DNA of 64,000 bases from Bradyrhizobium sp. WSM471 (GCF_000244915.1 NZ_CM001442.1:4712001-4776000); one strand, 5' to 3'. Shown: positions 17,383 through 25,890, numbered from the stretch's first letter. Notes: a model not told the origin generated them from the letters alone. Translations and numbers: made by a program.

Positions 17383-18885
17383 ATGCGAGAGGATCGTTCG
17401 CCCCTCCTGGAACTGCAGGGCATCACGAAGAGCTTCGGCGGCGTCGAGGCGCTTCGTGGTGTCGACTTCGCGCTCTCACCCGGCGAAATCCACGGTCTCG
17501 TCGGCGAGAACGGCGCGGGAAAAAGCACGCTGATGAAGATCATCGCCGGCGTGCACACCGAATTTTCCGGCCGCTTCCTGATCGACGGACAGGAGACGCA
17601 TTTCCGCTCGGCCCGCGATGCGCACAACGCCGGCATCGCCATGGTGCACCAGGAGCTCTCCGTCGCGCCCGACCTCACGGTCGCGGAGAACGTGTTTCTG
17701 GGCAACCAGCCGACGAACCGGCTTGGCCTGGTGCAATGGCGGCGGATGGCGCGCGAGGCCGGCGAGCAGCTCGCCCGCTTCGGCATCGACGTCGATCCGA
17801 TGAGCCGGCTCGGCGACTTACCCATCGGGCTTCAGCAGCTGATCGAGATCGCGCGCGTGCTGTTCTCCGGCGCGCGCATCGTCATCCTGGACGAGCCGAC
17901 CTCCGCCCTCTCCCCGCCCGAGGTCGAGCGACTGTTTGCGACGCTGCGGCGCTTGCGAGAGGAAGGCACGGCGATCGTCTTCATCTCGCATTTCATCGAG
18001 GACATCTTGCTCGTGTCCGACACGGTGACCGTGTTCCGCAACGGGCGGAAGGTCGCGGAGACCGCAAGTGCCTCGACCAGCAAGGGCGCGCTGATCGAGG
18101 CCATGATAGGCCGCGGCGGCGAAGCGCTCGAGCACAGCTATAGCGACGATTTGATGCTGCCCCAACCGAGCGACAGGTCGGTGGTCCTGAAGGTCGACCA
18201 GCTGTCCCTGGCCCGCAGCCTGAAGGACATCTCCTTCGATGCGCGCGCCGGCGAAGTGCTCGGCATCTACGGTTTCATGGGCTGCGGCCAGCAGGAATTG
18301 TCGCGCATCCTGTTCGGCAAACTGAAGCCGGACGGCGGCACGCTCGCGGTCGAGGGCAACCTCAAAACCTTCGCAAGCACGGCGGCGGCGCGGCGCGCCG
18401 GCGTGGCGCTGGTGCCGGAGAGCCGACGCGCGATGCTGTTTCACCAGGAGCCGGTCTACAAGAACATCTCGATCAGCATTCTCGATCGCATCTCGGCGTT
18501 GCTGCTCAAGCCGGCGCAGGAGCGCGACATCGCCCAGCGCCAGGTCGAGCAGCTCCAGATCAGACCGCCGGTGGTCGGGCTCGATCTCGGCATGCTCTCC
18601 GGCGGCAATCAGCAGAAAGTTGCTCTGGCGAAATGGCTGACCTATCCGCCAAAACTCCTGGTGCTGTGCGAGCCCACCCGCGGCATGGATGTCGGCGCCA
18701 AGAACGACGTCATCAACATCGTCCGCGATCTCCGCGCCATGGGGCTCGCGATCATCGTGCTGTCGACCGAGCCGGAAACGGTGCTGTCGCTGGCCGACCG
18801 CATCCTCGTGCTCAAGCGCGGCGCGTTGGTGCGCGAATTCAAGAACGAGCCGGTCAGCAAGGACCGCCTGCTGGAAGCGGCGTGA
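17383..18885 (+). CDS. Sugar ABC transporter ATP-binding protein (RbsA/MglA type)
   Basis: The product is 500 aa with two tandem ABC domains. The first has Walker A VGENGAGKSTL (about residues 44-54), signature LPIGLQQLIEIAR and Walker B IVILDEPTSAL. The second has a degenerate Walker A (YGFMGCGQQELSRI) and an intact signature LSGGNQQKVALAKWL with VLCEPTRGMDVGAK. A degenerate second P-loop is normal in this family. The first signature is QLI-type in place of the classic LSGGQ, also common here. It lies 6 bp after the binding-protein gene. Confidence 0.94.
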   Translation: MREDRSPLLELQGITKSFGGVEALRGVDFALSPGEIHGLVGENGAGKSTLMKIIAGVHTEFSGRFLIDGQETHFRSARDAHNAGIAMVHQELSVAPDLTVAENVFLGNQPTNRLGLVQWRRMAREAGEQLARFGIDVDPMSRLGDLPIGLQQLIEIARVLFSGARIVILDEPTSALSPPEVERLFATLRRLREEGTAIVFISHFIEDILLVSDTVTVFRNGRKVAETASASTSKGALIEAMIGRGGEALEHSYSDDLMLPQPSDRSVVLKVDQLSLARSLKDISFDARAGEVLGIYGFMGCGQQELSRILFGKLKPDGGTLAVEGNLKTFASTAAARRAGVALVPESRRAMLFHQEPVYKNISISILDRISALLLKPAQERDIAQRQVEQLQIRPPVVGLDLGMLSGGNQQKVALAKWLTYPPKLLVLCEPTRGMDVGAKNDVINIVRDLRAMGLAIIVLSTEPETVLSLADRILVLKRGALVREFKNEPVSKDRLLEAA

Positions 18886-18896
18886 CGGAGAAGCAC

Positions 18897-19925
18897 ATGG
18901 CGAGCAGTGAGACGGCTTTGGCGGCGGGGCAGCGGGCGCGAGGGCTTGCGCCGTTCCTGCGCTCGCAGATGCGCAACATCGCCCCGTTCCTGACGCTGAT
19001 CTTCCTGTCCGGCTTCTTTGCGCTGGCCAGCCCCTCCTTCGCGACGCTGGACAATCTCGGCAACATCCTGACGCAGGTGTCGGTCACAGGCATCATCGCC
19101 GTCGGCCTTACCTTCGTGATCCTCTGCGCGGAGATCGACCTCTCGATCGCCAGCATCGCCAACGTCACGGGCATCGCGGTCGCCTACTTCACGCTCCAGG
19201 AATCCTACGTCAACATCCCCAACATTCCCCTGCCCGGCGCCGCGGCGATCCTGCTGGCCATTTTGCTCTGCGCAGCTCTCGGCCTCGTCAATGCGCTGGG
19301 GCTGACAATGATCGGCATCCCCTCCTTCATCATGACCCTGGCGATGATGCAGATCGCGGCCGGCATCTCGGCGCTGCTGGTGCGCGGCCAGATCGCCTAC
19401 AAGGTGCCCGGCGTGATCACCACGCTGGGCTCGGGCTCAATCGGCGGCATCCCATGGATCGTCATCGTCGCCGCGATCATGCTGCTCTTGGGACATCTGG
19501 TGCTGACCTACACGCGCTTCGGCCGCTACGTCTACATGGTCGGCGGCAACCGCGAGGCGGCCGAATATTCCGGCCTCAACGTCAAGCTCATCCTCGGCGC
19601 GGTGATGGTCATTTCGGCGGTGTGCTCCGGTATCGGCGGCATGCTCGGTGTCGCTCATTTCGGCAGCGCGCAGCAGAACGAGTTCGATACCTATCTGCTC
19701 GACTCCATCGCCGCCGTCGTGGTCGGCGGCACCAGCCTGTTCGGCGGCCGCGGCGGCATCGGCAACACCATCGTCGGGCTCTTCGTTCTCGGAGTTCTCA
19801 ATAACGGCCTCGACCACGTCAACATCGACAGCTTCCTGAAGATCCTGATCCGCGGCCTGATCCTGCTGGCGGCGCTGGTGATCAACGTCTATGCGCAGCG
19901 GCTGAGGGAAAAGGCGGTGGAATAG
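18897..19925 (+). CDS. Sugar ABC transporter permease (RbsC type)
   Basis: The product is 342 aa from ATG 18897, 11 bp after the ATPase stop; an open frame continues upstream but overlaps the ATPase gene. About nine to ten hydrophobic helices are visible, with family segments FVILCAEIDLSIASIANVTG, GRYVYMVGGNREAAEYSGLN and VVGGTSLFGGRGGIGNTIVG. It forms the membrane channel of the importer. The stop codon is followed by the dispersed 25-base element shared with the lolD 3' flank. Confidence 0.94.
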   Translation: MASSETALAAGQRARGLAPFLRSQMRNIAPFLTLIFLSGFFALASPSFATLDNLGNILTQVSVTGIIAVGLTFVILCAEIDLSIASIANVTGIAVAYFTLQESYVNIPNIPLPGAAAILLAILLCAALGLVNALGLTMIGIPSFIMTLAMMQIAAGISALLVRGQIAYKVPGVITTLGSGSIGGIPWIVIVAAIMLLLGHLVLTYTRFGRYVYMVGGNREAAEYSGLNVKLILGAVMVISAVCSGIGGMLGVAHFGSAQQNEFDTYLLDSIAAVVVGGTSLFGGRGGIGNTIVGLFVLGVLNNGLDHVNIDSFLKILIRGLILLAALVINVYAQRLREKAVE

Positions 19926-19939
19926 CCGCCCCTCAAAAC

Positions 19940-19971
19940 AAAAAGCGCGAAAACAACCCCATGCACAGTAG
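19940..19971 (+). repeat. Dispersed 3'-flanking element, copy 2
   Basis: An A-run then GCGCGAAAACAACCCCATGC and ACAGTAG. The 25 bases at 19947-19971 are identical to the minus-strand copy after lolD at 4499-4523. It begins 14 bp after the permease stop. Confidence 0.7.
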
Positions 19972-20035
19972 AGACTTTGAGGGAATTCAACGACTTACAA
20001 AAACCCGAAATTGTGTAGCTGCGACCGCAGCGACG

Positions 20036-20100
20036 GTTTGACTCGTCGGGCAAAACAGGAGCAGGATGTCATCATGGCGGTGTGCGCGTCCGTAGCTGCT
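20036..20100 (+). repeat. Diverged 65 bp repeat, copy 1
   Basis: It aligns without gaps to 22179-22243, with about 47 of 65 positions identical by hand count; the core AAACAGGAGCA is exact. Both copies can be read as a similar peptide (KQEQDVIMAVCASVAA here, KQEHDLITAIVASVAA there). It may be a dispersed repeat or the remains of a short gene. Confidence 0.5.
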
Positions 20101-20138
20101 ATTCCAGAGAACTCTGACATTCGCGACGAACAACGCTC

Positions 20139-20264
20139 CGTCATCCTGAGGTGCGAGCCATGGGACGCAACGCGTCCCGTGGTGAGCCTCGAAGGATGAA
20201 CGGCCAAGATGCAGCCGGGCCGTCGCCCTTCGAGGGCCGCTAAAGCGGCCACCTCAGGGTGACG
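20139..20264. repeat. Long imperfect palindromic intergenic repeat
   Basis: It starts CGTCATCCTGAGGTG and ends CACCTCAGGGTGACG, with internal inverted segments (GCGAGCC.., GGCCGCTAAAGCGGCC). This type of element is common between genes in Bradyrhizobium. It separates the sugar ABC genes from the ATC-hydrolase-like gene and ends 3 bp before the latter's stop codon. A degenerate end of the same family occurs at 25846-25890. Confidence 0.75.
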
Positions 20265-20267
20265 GTT

Positions 20268-20957
20268 CTAGTCCGGCACAAGCCGCGAGAACCGGAAATT
20301 GCAATGGCTCGCACCGCCCGCTAGCGTCTGTGTCCTCTCCAGTTGGATGCCCCGCGCTGCGTAGGCGACGAAATCGAGCCCGCAGATGTTCGGCAGGATG
20401 TCCTTGTCTCCATGGCGCGCCGCGAGTTTGCAGAAGCCGCAAGCCTTGTAGTTGATGCCGAATTCAAAACTGTCACCCGCATCAGGCTCGACGAAATCGT
20501 AGACGAAATCTTCCGGAAACTCGGTCTGATGGCTTTCAGTCGCGCTTCTCGCCGCCTGCTCGCGTAGCGAGGCCTGGTTCTCAGCCGACATGAACTGACG
20601 ACCCGAGGCGAGACGTTCCGCTTCCGATACGGTGAGCAATTGCGCCTTGTAGGTGTCCCGCTCGATCTCGCCGATCACAGGCAGCGGCACACCGTGGCGC
20701 CGCAGCACCCGGCTGATGGCCATGAAGCCCATCAGGCGCATGAAGAAATCGCTCATGCGGCTCGCCGCGCCGCCGACATGGGGCATCTGGGTGAGCACGA
20801 TTTCGAATTCGTCCATCACCTTCCGCCTGATCCCGTCGATCTCGGAAAGCTGCGCGCGCTCGCGCAACATCGGTTCGGCCAGATCGAGCCGCTCGCGCAT
20901 GGCGGCCTCCATTGCACCGCGATGCGCTTCGTAGAACGGATGGATGATCTCAGCCAT
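20268..20957 (-). CDS. L-2-amino-thiazoline-4-carboxylic acid hydrolase-like protein
   Basis: From ATG 20957 the product is 229 aa, soluble, with segments typical of the ATC hydrolase family: FYEAHRGAMEAAM, PHVGGAASRMSDFFMRLMGF, FEFGINYKACGFCKLA and LPNICGLDFVAYAARGI. The conserved Cys-rich stretch ACGFC suggests metal or thiol chemistry. The founding enzyme opens the thiazoline ring in bacterial L-cysteine formation, but many homologues have unknown substrates. It lies 44 bp downstream of a RidA gene on the same strand, so co-transcription is likely. Confidence 0.8.
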   Translation of the reverse strand: MAEIIHPFYEAHRGAMEAAMRERLDLAEPMLRERAQLSEIDGIRRKVMDEFEIVLTQMPHVGGAASRMSDFFMRLMGFMAISRVLRRHGVPLPVIGEIERDTYKAQLLTVSEAERLASGRQFMSAENQASLREQAARSATESHQTEFPEDFVYDFVEPDAGDSFEFGINYKACGFCKLAARHGDKDILPNICGLDFVAYAARGIQLERTQTLAGGASHCNFRFSRLVPD

Positions 20958-21001
20958 GGGACACCTGATATGATTTGGTTCAATTGCAATGTCGGCCGGT
21001 T

Positions 21002-21394
21002 TCACTCCGCGGCGATCGCCTCGATCTCCAGCAGCCATTGGCTGTCGACGGTCTCGACGATCACGACCGTCAGCGCGGGCTGATGTTCGCCCAGCATCGC
21101 GCGACGAATGGTGCGGTTGGCCACGAGTTGATTGCGGTCGGTCAGGAACGTGTTGACCTTGACCAGATGCGCGACGCCAAGGCCTGCGGCGGCGAGCACC
21201 TCGATCAAATTGCGCCAGGCCTGCTCGCACTGCGCCTCAAAACCGTCAGGAACGGTGCCGTCGGGTCTCTGGGGCACCTGGCCGCTAATGAACAACAGCC
21301 GTCGATGCTGCGTCAGTTCAAGTCCCATGCAGTAACCGCCGGCGGGAGCGTGGACCGATGCGGGATTGTGGCTGACGAGGTGAGCTGGGGGCAT
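21002..21394 (-). CDS. RidA-family protein
   Basis: The product is 130 aa from ATG 21394 (MPPAHLVSHNPASVHAP), the usual length of the family. Core segments FISGQVPQRPDGTVPDGF, ACQ-like EQAWRNLIEVLAAAGL, VKVNTFLTDRNQL and PALTVVIVETV are present. RidA hydrolyses reactive enamine/imine intermediates; the family Arg (RidA Arg105) that binds the carboxylate is not obvious here, so this may be an Rid2-7 or YjgH-like member. It is divergent from the LysR gene at 21523 and upstream of the ATC-hydrolase-like gene. Confidence 0.85.
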   Translation of the reverse strand: MPPAHLVSHNPASVHAPAGGYCMGLELTQHRRLLFISGQVPQRPDGTVPDGFEAQCEQAWRNLIEVLAAAGLGVAHLVKVNTFLTDRNQLVANRTIRRAMLGEHQPALTVVIVETVDSQWLLEIEAIAAE

Positions 21395-21522
21395 GAGGTT
21401 TCTCCGGATTGCTTGTCGACCGTATCCGGCGCCATCACCGCTTCGCAAAGCATCATTGCTGCGGTTCAGCGCAAGAAAATCTATTGCAAGGCCACAGCCC
21501 ATCAGTGTCAAAATGGAGACCG

Positions 21523-22143
21523 ATGACCTACGCCCTTCCCCCACTCAACGCGCTCCGCGCCTTCGAGGCCGCCGCCCGGCATCTCAGTTTCAAGCTGGCC
21601 GCGCACGAGCTACACGTCACGCCCGCCGCCGTGGGGCAGCAGGTGAAGGCACTGGAGGCGCGCCTCGGCATGCAGCTGTTCGAGCGGCTGCATAAGCAGC
21701 TCATCCTCACCGCGGCCGGTCAGGCCTATCTGCCCGGCGTCTCCGAAGGCTTTCGCCACATTGCGGAGGCGACCTCACAGTTGAAACCGGCCGGTGCGGT
21801 GCTGCTGCAATTAGGCATCCATGGCAGCTTCGACCTCCGTCGCCTCGATCTGGCAGCGTTTCGCAGCACGCATGCGGAGATCGGCTTGCGGGTGCTGCAT
21901 CCGGCCGGCCTGCACGAATTGGTCGAGGGCAAGGTCGACCTGCTGATCGCCCGCAGTCTTGGCCACCATCCAGGCTATCGCTGCGACCGGGTCGATGAGG
22001 GATCAGGTCTGGGTGATTGGCTGATTGCGCCTGAAGGCACCGCGGATTGTCCGGAGGTCGTCAGTTTTCGCGCGTGGCTGCGTGCGCTGCCGGCGGAGAA
22101 CTCGGTAGCGAGTCGCCCTCGTCTGGCCGGTGTCAGACGATAG
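21523..22143 (+). CDS. LysR-family regulator with internally shortened effector domain
   Basis: ATG 21523 gives 206 aa, compared with about 300 for the GcvA-type subfamily it resembles. The HTH half is intact (PPLNALRAFEAAARHLSF, PAAVGQQVKALEARLGMQLF). The effector half begins normally up to HHPGYRCDRVDEGSG (about residue 162) and then jumps to GDWLIAPEGTADCPEVVSFRAWL, which matches the extreme C-terminus of GcvA-type proteins. Roughly 90-100 residues are missing in frame near nt 21995-22015. It may be a non-functional or inducer-blind regulator. It is divergent from the RidA/ATC-hydrolase pair. Confidence 0.8.
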   Translation: MTYALPPLNALRAFEAAARHLSFKLAAHELHVTPAAVGQQVKALEARLGMQLFERLHKQLILTAAGQAYLPGVSEGFRHIAEATSQLKPAGAVLLQLGIHGSFDLRRLDLAAFRSTHAEIGLRVLHPAGLHELVEGKVDLLIARSLGHHPGYRCDRVDEGSGLGDWLIAPEGTADCPEVVSFRAWLRALPAENSVASRPRLAGVRR

Positions 22144-22178
22144 GCTTGACCAGGAATCCATAGCCTTGCCGGGGCCGC

Positions 22179-22243
22179 GTTTGATGAGGCAGGCGAAACA
22201 GGAGCACGATCTCATCACAGCGATTGTGGCGTCAGTGGCAGCT
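22179..22243 (+). repeat. Diverged 65 bp repeat, copy 2
   Basis: Partner of 20036-20100, in the same orientation, about 72% identical. The pair brackets the ATC-hydrolase/RidA/LysR segment. The rest of 22144-22371 shows no gene. Confidence 0.5.
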
Positions 22244-22371
22244 CCCCCTGAGGGAGTGCCTCAGCGCCTTGATGGGAGTGGACGGCCGGTGCCTGAGGAG
22301 CCTGATGGGAAATTCGACGAAGCCGGAAAAGGGTGGTGCGTGAGCGGCGGTGCGCCGCCCACGCTCCCTTA

Positions 22372-22656
22372 TTATTCCATCCTCCATCCCTGCAGATCGG
22401 GATGATCGCAAGTCATGGTGATAGCGCCCTTGTTTTCGTCGTAATAGCTCAGGCAACGGCCTCGCGTGGAGAGTTTGTAGTCCTTCCCAAGCTGAACAGT
22501 CTTGGCGAGCGCGTCGCTCAACATCCTTACGTTGCCTTCGCTACAGGCGATCCGGTCGGGCAGCTCCTTGATCGCCTTGCAGTCTTTCAGGTCAATGGCA
22601 CTCGCCTGAACGCAGGAAACGGCTAAAACAGCAAAGGTGGCAGTGAACAAGCGCAT
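22372..22656 (-). CDS. Small secreted hypothetical protein
   Basis: From ATG 22656 the product is 94 aa with a clear signal peptide (MRLFTATFAVLAVSCVQASA). The mature part has Cys residues in KDCKAI, ACSEG, GRCLSYY and MTCDH, enough for two disulfides. Upstream, AGGGGGGA is a good ribosome-binding site. I do not recognise a family; similar small Cys-containing periplasmic proteins are common in Bradyrhizobium. Confidence 0.7.
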   Translation of the reverse strand: MRLFTATFAVLAVSCVQASAIDLKDCKAIKELPDRIACSEGNVRMLSDALAKTVQLGKDYKLSTRGRCLSYYDENKGAITMTCDHPDLQGWRME

Positions 22657-22822
22657 AAAATCCCCCCTATGAAATCTCCGGTAGCCCGGAGTGCCGTCAA
22701 GGTAGAGCGGAAACGAGTGCACAATCAAATGGACGAAAGGCTAAGGGAACGCGCGTCCCTGAGGGGAGTGGACTCGACATTCGGGCAGCACCGGTCAAAA
22801 TGCCCCCTTTTGGGAGGATCAG

Positions 22823-23518
22823 ATGACCAAAATCGAAGCCAGCATTGGCCGCGTCCATGGCGATAGGTACCTTCCGATCAGCAACGCGCTCGAAGACTTT
22901 GTTGGCCATCCGCCACGTGTAGAGAACCTGCAGGGCTGGGCCGGACCTAACGATCTGCTGCAGATCATTATGGACTGGGAATCCTGGCGCACTTTCGCAA
23001 CGCTGGGAGCCGGCATCTTTGGAGCTGCCGCGGTGGGTAAATTGGGGCAGTCGATTGCTGGGGATAGTTATGACGCCCTGAAACGCCTCGTTTCAAGGGC
23101 GTCGCCGTCAGAAGCGAAAAGCACGGATTCAGAGAAGTTCGAACGGTTGGAACGCGCAATCAAGGATGCGATAGCAGACGGATACGCCGTGACTTTGAGC
23201 ATTCCGACAGGAGGGCAATTCCGCAATAACCTGGGCATAGAGCTGACTTCGGGTGATCTGGCTCAAATTCTCGACGCCTCTGCAATCCTTGGAGAGATAG
23301 GGCAAGATCTGCGTCACGCGATAGAATCCGAAGAGCAGTCCGGCCAGAAAGTATACGGAGCTGCTCACGGCAATCGCGACGGCGGCCCGAAAATCGAACG
23401 CCTCAAAGATGGTAGCTTAGCGATCCGCCTTGGCTTGGAAAAAGATGGTCAGTCAGTCCCGCTGACCATCCAGTACGATCGGAACGGAAAGCGGATCAAG
23501 CAACTACCACCGACCTGA
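22823..23518 (+). CDS. Hypothetical protein, accessory
   Basis: ATG 22823 follows GGGAGGATCAG and gives 231 aa of unrecognised family. A Gly/Ala-rich hydrophobic stretch (TLGAGIFGAAAVGKLGQSIAG, about residues 60-79) could be a membrane segment or glycine zipper. A charged helical region follows (SEKFERLERAIKDAIAD). The C-terminal part looks beta-rich and ends KRIKQLPPT. It lies 69 bp before another unrecognised gene in the same direction; the two may form a cassette. Codon use is visibly less GC-biased than in the neighbouring core genes. Confidence 0.65.
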   Translation: MTKIEASIGRVHGDRYLPISNALEDFVGHPPRVENLQGWAGPNDLLQIIMDWESWRTFATLGAGIFGAAAVGKLGQSIAGDSYDALKRLVSRASPSEAKSTDSEKFERLERAIKDAIADGYAVTLSIPTGGQFRNNLGIELTSGDLAQILDASAILGEIGQDLRHAIESEEQSGQKVYGAAHGNRDGGPKIERLKDGSLAIRLGLEKDGQSVPLTIQYDRNGKRIKQLPPT

Positions 23519-23587
23519 GACGAGCGAACGGCTCGGTGGCGCTCTTCCTACCCTGACCGGCGGCCTTCCATTACATCGGATCAAGCC

Positions 23588-24430
23588 ATGCCTCGTCCCA
23601 AGACCCGGTTCATCGCACGGTACGACGGAGTTGATCGGGAATTGCTCGCTGCACAAGAAACCAGCGACGGCAGCGTCATGCTTTTCTCGCGTTCTGAGAC
23701 GAACCACGAAGATGGCGGAGCGAATGTACCCATCTCCTTCGAACGGTATTCACTCCATCCAAGCGACAGCGCACCCGGCACTACCATCAAACGATCAACG
23801 AAACTTGCTGACGGTCGCCTCATAACATCCGCCGCCTTCATCGAAAATTCGAAGGGCTTTCTTCTTTGGAACGTATATGCGCGACGCTGCGCTCGACTTG
23901 ATCAGCCTCGATACACGGCCAATCCAAAACCACGCGACAAGCTCATCCGCATCGCCGACCCCTTCACCCACATGGACACGTCGAGCCCGGTTTACTTTGT
24001 TTTTGCTGCCCTTCCGGTCCACACCTTCGAATTCACGCCCGGCTTTCGACTCCAGACTGCGCAATTCACGCGTTTCCAGCTTGCTGTCTACTCGACTTAC
24101 ATGAACGTCCCCGCCATCCGCGCCGCTGATATTTTCATTCCTGCGACGTCACAACAGCACATCCGACATCCGGATGATGCCGCACCGATCGTGAAGCCAG
24201 TTACGGGGGGATCAGAGAATTTTGATACCGGTCAGCTAGCAACCTATCTACTCGAGATCAGTCAGCGGCTTGGGTTGAAGCTTACCGAGCGCATCGAAAG
24301 AATGAGCATTCCACCAGAATTGAAGCAGGCGCTGTGGGATCACCCACTTTGGTTCAATGCGATCCCACGCGTCGCGACTAATCGCGCCGAAGTGGAGCTA
24401 CGCCGCGCGCTAAGCGTTATCGTGGCGTAG
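23588..24430 (+). CDS. Hypothetical protein, accessory
   Basis: The product is 280 aa of unrecognised family. The N-terminal half is mixed alpha/beta (RFIARYDGVDRELLAAQE, DGGANVPISFERYSLHP) and the middle includes VYFVFAALPVHTFEFTPGF. The C-terminus is helical (QLATYLLEISQRLGLKLTER, RAEVELRRALSVIVA). There is no signal peptide, TM segment or catalytic motif that I can name. Base composition is lower in GC than in the flanking operons, which suggests horizontal acquisition. It directly follows the other accessory gene and converges on the broken SGNH hydrolase gene. Confidence 0.65.
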   Translation: MPRPKTRFIARYDGVDRELLAAQETSDGSVMLFSRSETNHEDGGANVPISFERYSLHPSDSAPGTTIKRSTKLADGRLITSAAFIENSKGFLLWNVYARRCARLDQPRYTANPKPRDKLIRIADPFTHMDTSSPVYFVFAALPVHTFEFTPGFRLQTAQFTRFQLAVYSTYMNVPAIRAADIFIPATSQQHIRHPDDAAPIVKPVTGGSENFDTGQLATYLLEISQRLGLKLTERIERMSIPPELKQALWDHPLWFNAIPRVATNRAEVELRRALSVIVA

Positions 24431-24435
24431 TAGAC

Positions 24436-25627
24436 CTAAGCCGGTAAATTCGCGATGATTGACTTGACTACCTGCGATGCTCTTGCAGCCCAATAGTCCA
24501 TACCTGCATCGCTGCGATGGCCTGTGAGAGCGCTGGAAATCATCCAGTCGGAGTTGCCGTCACTGGTGGTCGTGCCGACCCGACCGCTGCCTGTCTGCCA
24601 TGTCGAAGGATCAATGAAGAGGACCAAATATCGCCGGCGGCGTTCGCGCCCGCCACAGCCGCCGCGACAGCAGCATTCTGTGCGGTCGGATATCCTGACG
24701 TATAACCCTGAATGCCAATTAGGGAGATTGGGAAATTATAGCCCCAATTCGTGCGGACTGCAGCGATGTAAGCGCTAACCGCGGTCTGGACTGTAGATGC
24801 TGGCGTGACGCTCCCATCGTTGGTCGATCCGAACACGACAAGCGCGTCAGGCTTCGGACGCAGGAATATGTCAAAGGGCGCGCGCTGGCCGAAATTGAGC
24901 GTGCCGCCTGTCGTGACGTAACCAGTCCCGCCGAGTCCATAGAATTCGGCGCTCTTCCAGCCCATCAGCTTCGCGAACGACCGCGACCAGCCCATCTGGG
25001 GGCACGTCGCCGCGGTCGCCGGTCCCGTCCAACTGTCGCCGTCGATGTAAGCGACCACGCGATCAAGCAACGAGACAGGTCTGATCGTGTTGACGACGGA
25101 TGTTCCGATACCGCAAATCTGCGTGCGCTCGAAGCGAACATCCATATCCGAAAGTTGCGCCCCGCCGAAATCGACCAACATGGTGCAATTGTTGCCACCA
25201 CTCGGAGCACTCTTGCTCCCCCGCGCGTAGGCATATTGTCCATTGATGAGAAGGTCGCACTTCTGCGAGTTCGAGGTCATGTAGACCTCGAACTTGCATC
25301 ACCACCGCCGAAGAACCCGAATTCGAGCCAGCTATCATACCCCTTGAAGCTCGATCCATCCCAGCTTTGCTGCACTGTCGTGAGCACCGTATTGGTGACG
25401 AGTTTCTTGCCGCCGATAAGGAGCTTGCTATCGGTAGACGGTGTGAGAACTCCAGTCGCGATCTGGCGAGTTGCGTTGTATGACGTCGCGGGGTTTCCGG
25501 TGACGTTTGCAGTGAATGTAATCGTCGGGGGCGCCGCCATCACAGACGGCAGCACCGTGGGTGCATTACGCGCCGCGCGACGAAGCTTTTCTGCCAAGGT
25601 GTTTCGGGACGCTGAAAGCTCAACCAT
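24436..25627 (-). pseudogene. SGNH/GDSL hydrolase gene with two frameshifts
   Basis: Three overlapping reading frames join into one protein. An N-terminal beta domain ends GFFGGGDA. It continues in another frame as KFEVYMTSNSQKCDLLING, with the SGNH blocks YIDGDSW (nucleophile Ser) and VVFGSTND. The last part, in a third frame, is LFIDPSTWQTGSGRV...HRSDAGMDYWAARAS, with the C-terminal Asp/His block. Restoring one A in the AA run at 25294-25295 (minus-strand sense) and one T at 24626-24628 would reconnect everything. Both are single-base losses in short homopolymers, so decay or sequencing error are both possible. The N-terminal start overlaps the upstream ORF stop as TAATG. Confidence 0.75.
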
Positions 25628-25872
25628 TATTGACCCCCGTTCGGCACAAGCGCCACGGCAGGCGTGCCGTTGTCATAGGTCCGCTGGCCATTGTCAGTCG
25701 CGAACTCCCAGCGAGAGCCCGAAGGCGCGGGCCCCGGAGCGAACTGCGCCGCGCTCGCTGTCCCAAGGAGTTTGAACAACGCCGTAATTCCGGCGCAACC
25801 GCTAAGTCGTGACCGTTGAGTCACGACGCCAGCAATGCGATTGCACCTCATCCGGAGCTTCGAAGCGGCCAC
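25627..25872 (-). CDS. Short protein, probably the 3' remnant of a larger gene
   Basis: Only the last 50 or so codons look genuine (about FKLLGTASAAQFAPGPAPSG, then WEFATDNGQRTYDNGTPAV, ending GGQ). The stop codon overlaps the SGNH gene start, which argues for a former operon. Upstream, the frame runs into a hairpin and repeat sequence at 25806-25890 and has no credible start. The gene seems truncated where the accessory segment meets the ABC-transporter operon. The style resembles phage or surface-structure genes, but this is not firm. Confidence 0.4.
   Translation of the reverse strand: MAASKLRMRCNRIAGVVTQRSRLSGCAGITALFKLLGTASAAQFAPGPAPSGSRWEFATDNGQRTYDNGTPAVALVPNGGQ
25806..25827. other. 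8 bp inverted repeat at accessory-segment edge
   Basis: GTCGTGAC, six bases, GTCACGAC. It has no T-tract on either strand, so it is not a clear terminator. It marks the junction between the truncated accessory gene and the repeat at the end of the peptide ABC operon. Confidence 0.4.

Positions 25873-25890
<18 letters not shown>
25846..25890. repeat. Degenerate end of palindromic intergenic repeat
   Basis: Segments CTCATCCGGAGC, GAAGCGGCCACT and CTCAGGGTGACGG match the ends of the 20139-20264 element. It overlaps the last codons of the downstream ABC ATPase gene and supplies its stop codon. Confidence 0.5.

Noticed and set aside
22144..25872. Intact prophage or integrative element
   Set aside because: No integrase, attachment-site duplication, tRNA junction or phage structural gene could be identified; only scattered accessory genes and repeats are present.
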